Positions 61,963-64,000 of a DNA stretch of 64,000 nucleotides are shown here, one piece after another; positions within the stretch are counted from its first letter, which is position 1; each line of letters begins with the position of its first letter. The stretch covers positions 22,272,995 to 22,336,994 of the forward strand of contig OX457042.1 in the NCBI GenBank assembly GCA_949752735.1, read 5' to 3'. Below the pieces are notes generated by a model, which worked only from the letters and a program-made list of their open reading frames with translations, was not told the origin of the DNA and did no database searches. Source of the DNA: Lumbricus terrestris. Taxonomy: Eukaryota > Annelida > Clitellata > Crassiclitellata > Lumbricidae. Made by a program: the position numbers and the translations under genes.

Positions 61963-63007
61963 CAGTGGTTCTCAAACTGTGGTACGCGTACCCCTAGGGG
62001 TACGCCAGGCGTCGGTAAGGGGTACGCGAAAAATTCCAGAAATATAATTTTTTTATTTTTTTATATGGACTTTTTATCCATCTTTCTTTAATTAGCGATG
62101 ATTTTTAACCTTACAACATGTAACAGTATCGTTACTTCTTTCTTTCACAACATATTATTGGACTCACATACTAGGTCCATACAGTGCATGCAGCATATTT
62201 ATGTTTAGGCTAATTAGGGCCTACCATAATTTTTAAACAATTAAATAATGTATAAATGGTTGAAAGTACCAAAGCCAAAAATTCTCAACCTATTGTAGGC
62301 CTATAGTCTATAGAGCTCAAATAGCAGAGAGCTGAATTGGCCTAAGGATTAATTTCTGACCGAGCCTTAATTTTTGTTATTCCTTCCAGTAAGCTTATAG
62401 GTTACGTCATTTCTGGGCGAAGCTGGTTTTTTAAACTGTTCTAATCTTGCTATGAAAAACAAACATAGGGTTAATTTGCGTTTGAAATTGACAAATATTA
62501 GACCAGATATTTTAAATCTGTGCTAGTCTAAACAAGCCCGCAGCACTGTAGGTTGGCTTTTCTTACAGGGGTTATAGACCAATTTTTCTTTTAAACTTGT
62601 TGAGAAGATTATATGACTCAAACTAAATTTTGCTCCCTATATAGTATATAGCCTATGACACTAATAAACGATGTCACCAATGATTAAATTGACTTTTAGT
62701 TGTCATTGCAAGCTATATGGGACCTTGCAATGGTATTTTGTTTCTGACCTGACTTTCCTGGGGGTATGCCATCATTCGACTTTCTTACTTGGGGGTACAA
62801 TAAAAATAAAGTTTGAGAACCCCTGGTATATAGCCTATGACACTAATAAACGATGTCACCAATGATTAAATTGACTTTTAGTTGTCATTGCAAGCTATAT
62901 GGGACCTCGCAATGGTATTTTGTTTCTGACCTGACTTTCCTGGGGGTACGCCATCATTCGACTTTCTTACTTGGGGGTACAATAAAAATAAAGTTTGAGA
63001 ACCCCTG
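61963..63007 (+). mobile_element. hAT-like nonautonomous element, 1,045 bp, TSD CTATATAC
   Basis: Starts CAGTGGTTCTCAAACTGTGG and ends AAGTTTGAGAACCCCTG. Perfect 8-bp duplication CTATATAC at 61955-61962 and 63008-63015. ggtacgcgtacccctagggg near the left end can fold on itself. The last 182 bp are duplicated in tandem (62644-62825, 62826-63007). A partial inverted copy is at 13145-14090. Confidence 0.85.
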
Positions 63008-63069
63008 CTATATACCATTTGAAAGAGAAACACATCCTCTTTACAACAACGCCAACATCTATCTCAATC

Positions 63070-63273
63070 CAAGGGCGGATACAGAAATTTTCATCTTGGT
63101 CGCAGAAAAATCTGATGACCTTTTTTAGTCATTTGTCTTGAATTCACAAGAAAAGATACCATTTTATCCGCCAAAATAGTCACGTCAACTTTCCAAGCCA
63201 GAATAGCTGGTCAAAAATAAAGAAACTTCTAAATGGGGGCCATGGCCGGATTGCCCCCCCTGGATCTGCCCCG
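63070..63273 (+). mobile_element. GCGGATACAG-family hAT-type element, 204 bp, TSD TCTCAATC
   Basis: Begins caagggcggatacagaaatt and ends tggatctgccccg. Perfect 8-bp duplication TCTCAATC at 63062-63069 and 63274-63281. It shares internal blocks with 7090 and 17405. Confidence 0.8.
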
Positions 63274-63554
63274 TCTCAATCCTAAGTGAATTTAAGGCTA
63301 AAGAACTACTTGTCATTGCTAAAAAATACAACGAACAAAGGTTCGTAAAATGTCCTATTTTGGTGCTTTTAATTAAAATCATAGCTTAAAATCCAAATAA
63401 TGTCCTTCAATGTTACTATTTTTTTAAACTTTGTTTCTATATAAAATATGCATTTAAAAATTATTATCTGTAACAATTTAACAACTGAGAAAAATCACAT
63501 TTTTGCTCGTTTCCTTGAAACTGAATATTTCAACTTATGGCTGGTTTTTGTGTG

Positions 63555-63920
63555 TTTGATTCATTCACTTACAAAATTTTAACGGTGCCCCTTCAAGAAA
63601 CCTACTCGGAGGCGTTCCCAGCCCAATCACGGCAATACAAATTGGATTTCAGCAACTTGTAAAATGTCAAGCAAAGTCCATTCCATGTGGATGGGTCAAC
63701 TATTCAGAATGCGCGACGATGCCTAGTTGATGTGCTAGTGCGGGGTACCATAAGCTCCCATTAGCAGAAGAACAAAGGGATCGACAGCCGGCCGTGTCTA
63801 AGACTGGACAACAAAGCACTCAGATAAGCACGGCACTACCAAGAAGGCACCGCAATACTATACGAGATACGCCAAGTGACCAGAAGTCAGTGCAGCATGT
63901 CACGCGTGTCTGCTGTCACA
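63555..63920 (-). repeat. LINE 3'-tail family copy
   Basis: attcattcacttacaaaatt ttaacggtgccccttcaaga aacctactcggaggcgttcc cagcccaatcacgg matches 51925 and 19175 in reverse. The rest (gtccattccatgtggatggg ...) is unrecognised LINE-like sequence. Confidence 0.5.
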
Positions 63921-64000
63921 TGCATACTTCAAGATGCCACATATTATGTCATGGGATGTTACATAACTATCAATTTTTATTTCCCATAAAAAATAGATTA

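Overview
The window is animal nuclear DNA: two spliced host genes with GT-AG introns sit in an AT-rich background of transposable elements, tRNA-derived SINEs, LINE fragments, hAT-type MITEs and minisatellites. The gene families (plastin/fimbrin and a GRAMD2-type GRAM-domain protein), the CR1/L2-like LINE fragments and many copies of the palindrome TAGGCCTA fit a non-vertebrate metazoan, probably a marine one. The species cannot be read from the sequence.

Layout. 1-6034: right-hand part of a Ty3/gypsy-like LTR retrotransposon on +. Its LTR is unusually long (1,970 bp, 4065-6034; the end of the other copy is 1-1015). The Gag-protease frame starts inside the LTR and runs in frame through a tRNA-Ser-like primer-binding site. 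RT, RNase H and most of integrase are missing. 6.0-18.8 kb: MITEs, minisatellites, SINEs and reverse-transcriptase fragments. 18.9-21.5 kb (-): three exons of a plastin/fimbrin gene (EF-hands and start of the first calponin-homology domain), one with a 1-nt frameshift. 20.3-23.9 kb: a hAT-type insertion, a P-element transposase fragment, a SINE and a palindromic array that is an inverted partner of one at 12 kb. 24-29.5 kb: mostly intergenic.

29.6-55.6 kb (+): a GRAMD2-type gene rebuilt as 11 coding exons plus an optional 24-nt microexon. The 11 exons total 1,233 nt (410 aa plus stop) with compatible phases throughout. They encode a polar N-terminus, the GRAM domain, an acidic linker, one C-terminal membrane segment and a coiled coil, as in ER-anchored membrane-contact-site proteins without a VASt/Aster domain. 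A second LTR element (33917-38996, on -) with identical-looking 562-bp LTRs, a tRNA-Leu primer site and a 5-bp target duplication inserted exactly over the 5' splice site of coding exon 2. It too has a long Gag-protease frame and no pol; this frame ends inside the 3' LTR. The 3' splice site of coding exon 6 is present in three tandem 60-bp copies, and the two upstream copies would lead to stop codons.

55.6-64 kb: probable 3' UTR and intergenic DNA with several hAT-type elements carrying 8-bp target duplications. One of them holds an intact 135-codon frame with a BED-like zinc finger.

The most unusual content is the pair of apparently young, unrelated Gag-protease-only LTR elements whose frames run into their LTRs, and the remodelling of two splice sites in the GRAMD2-type gene.
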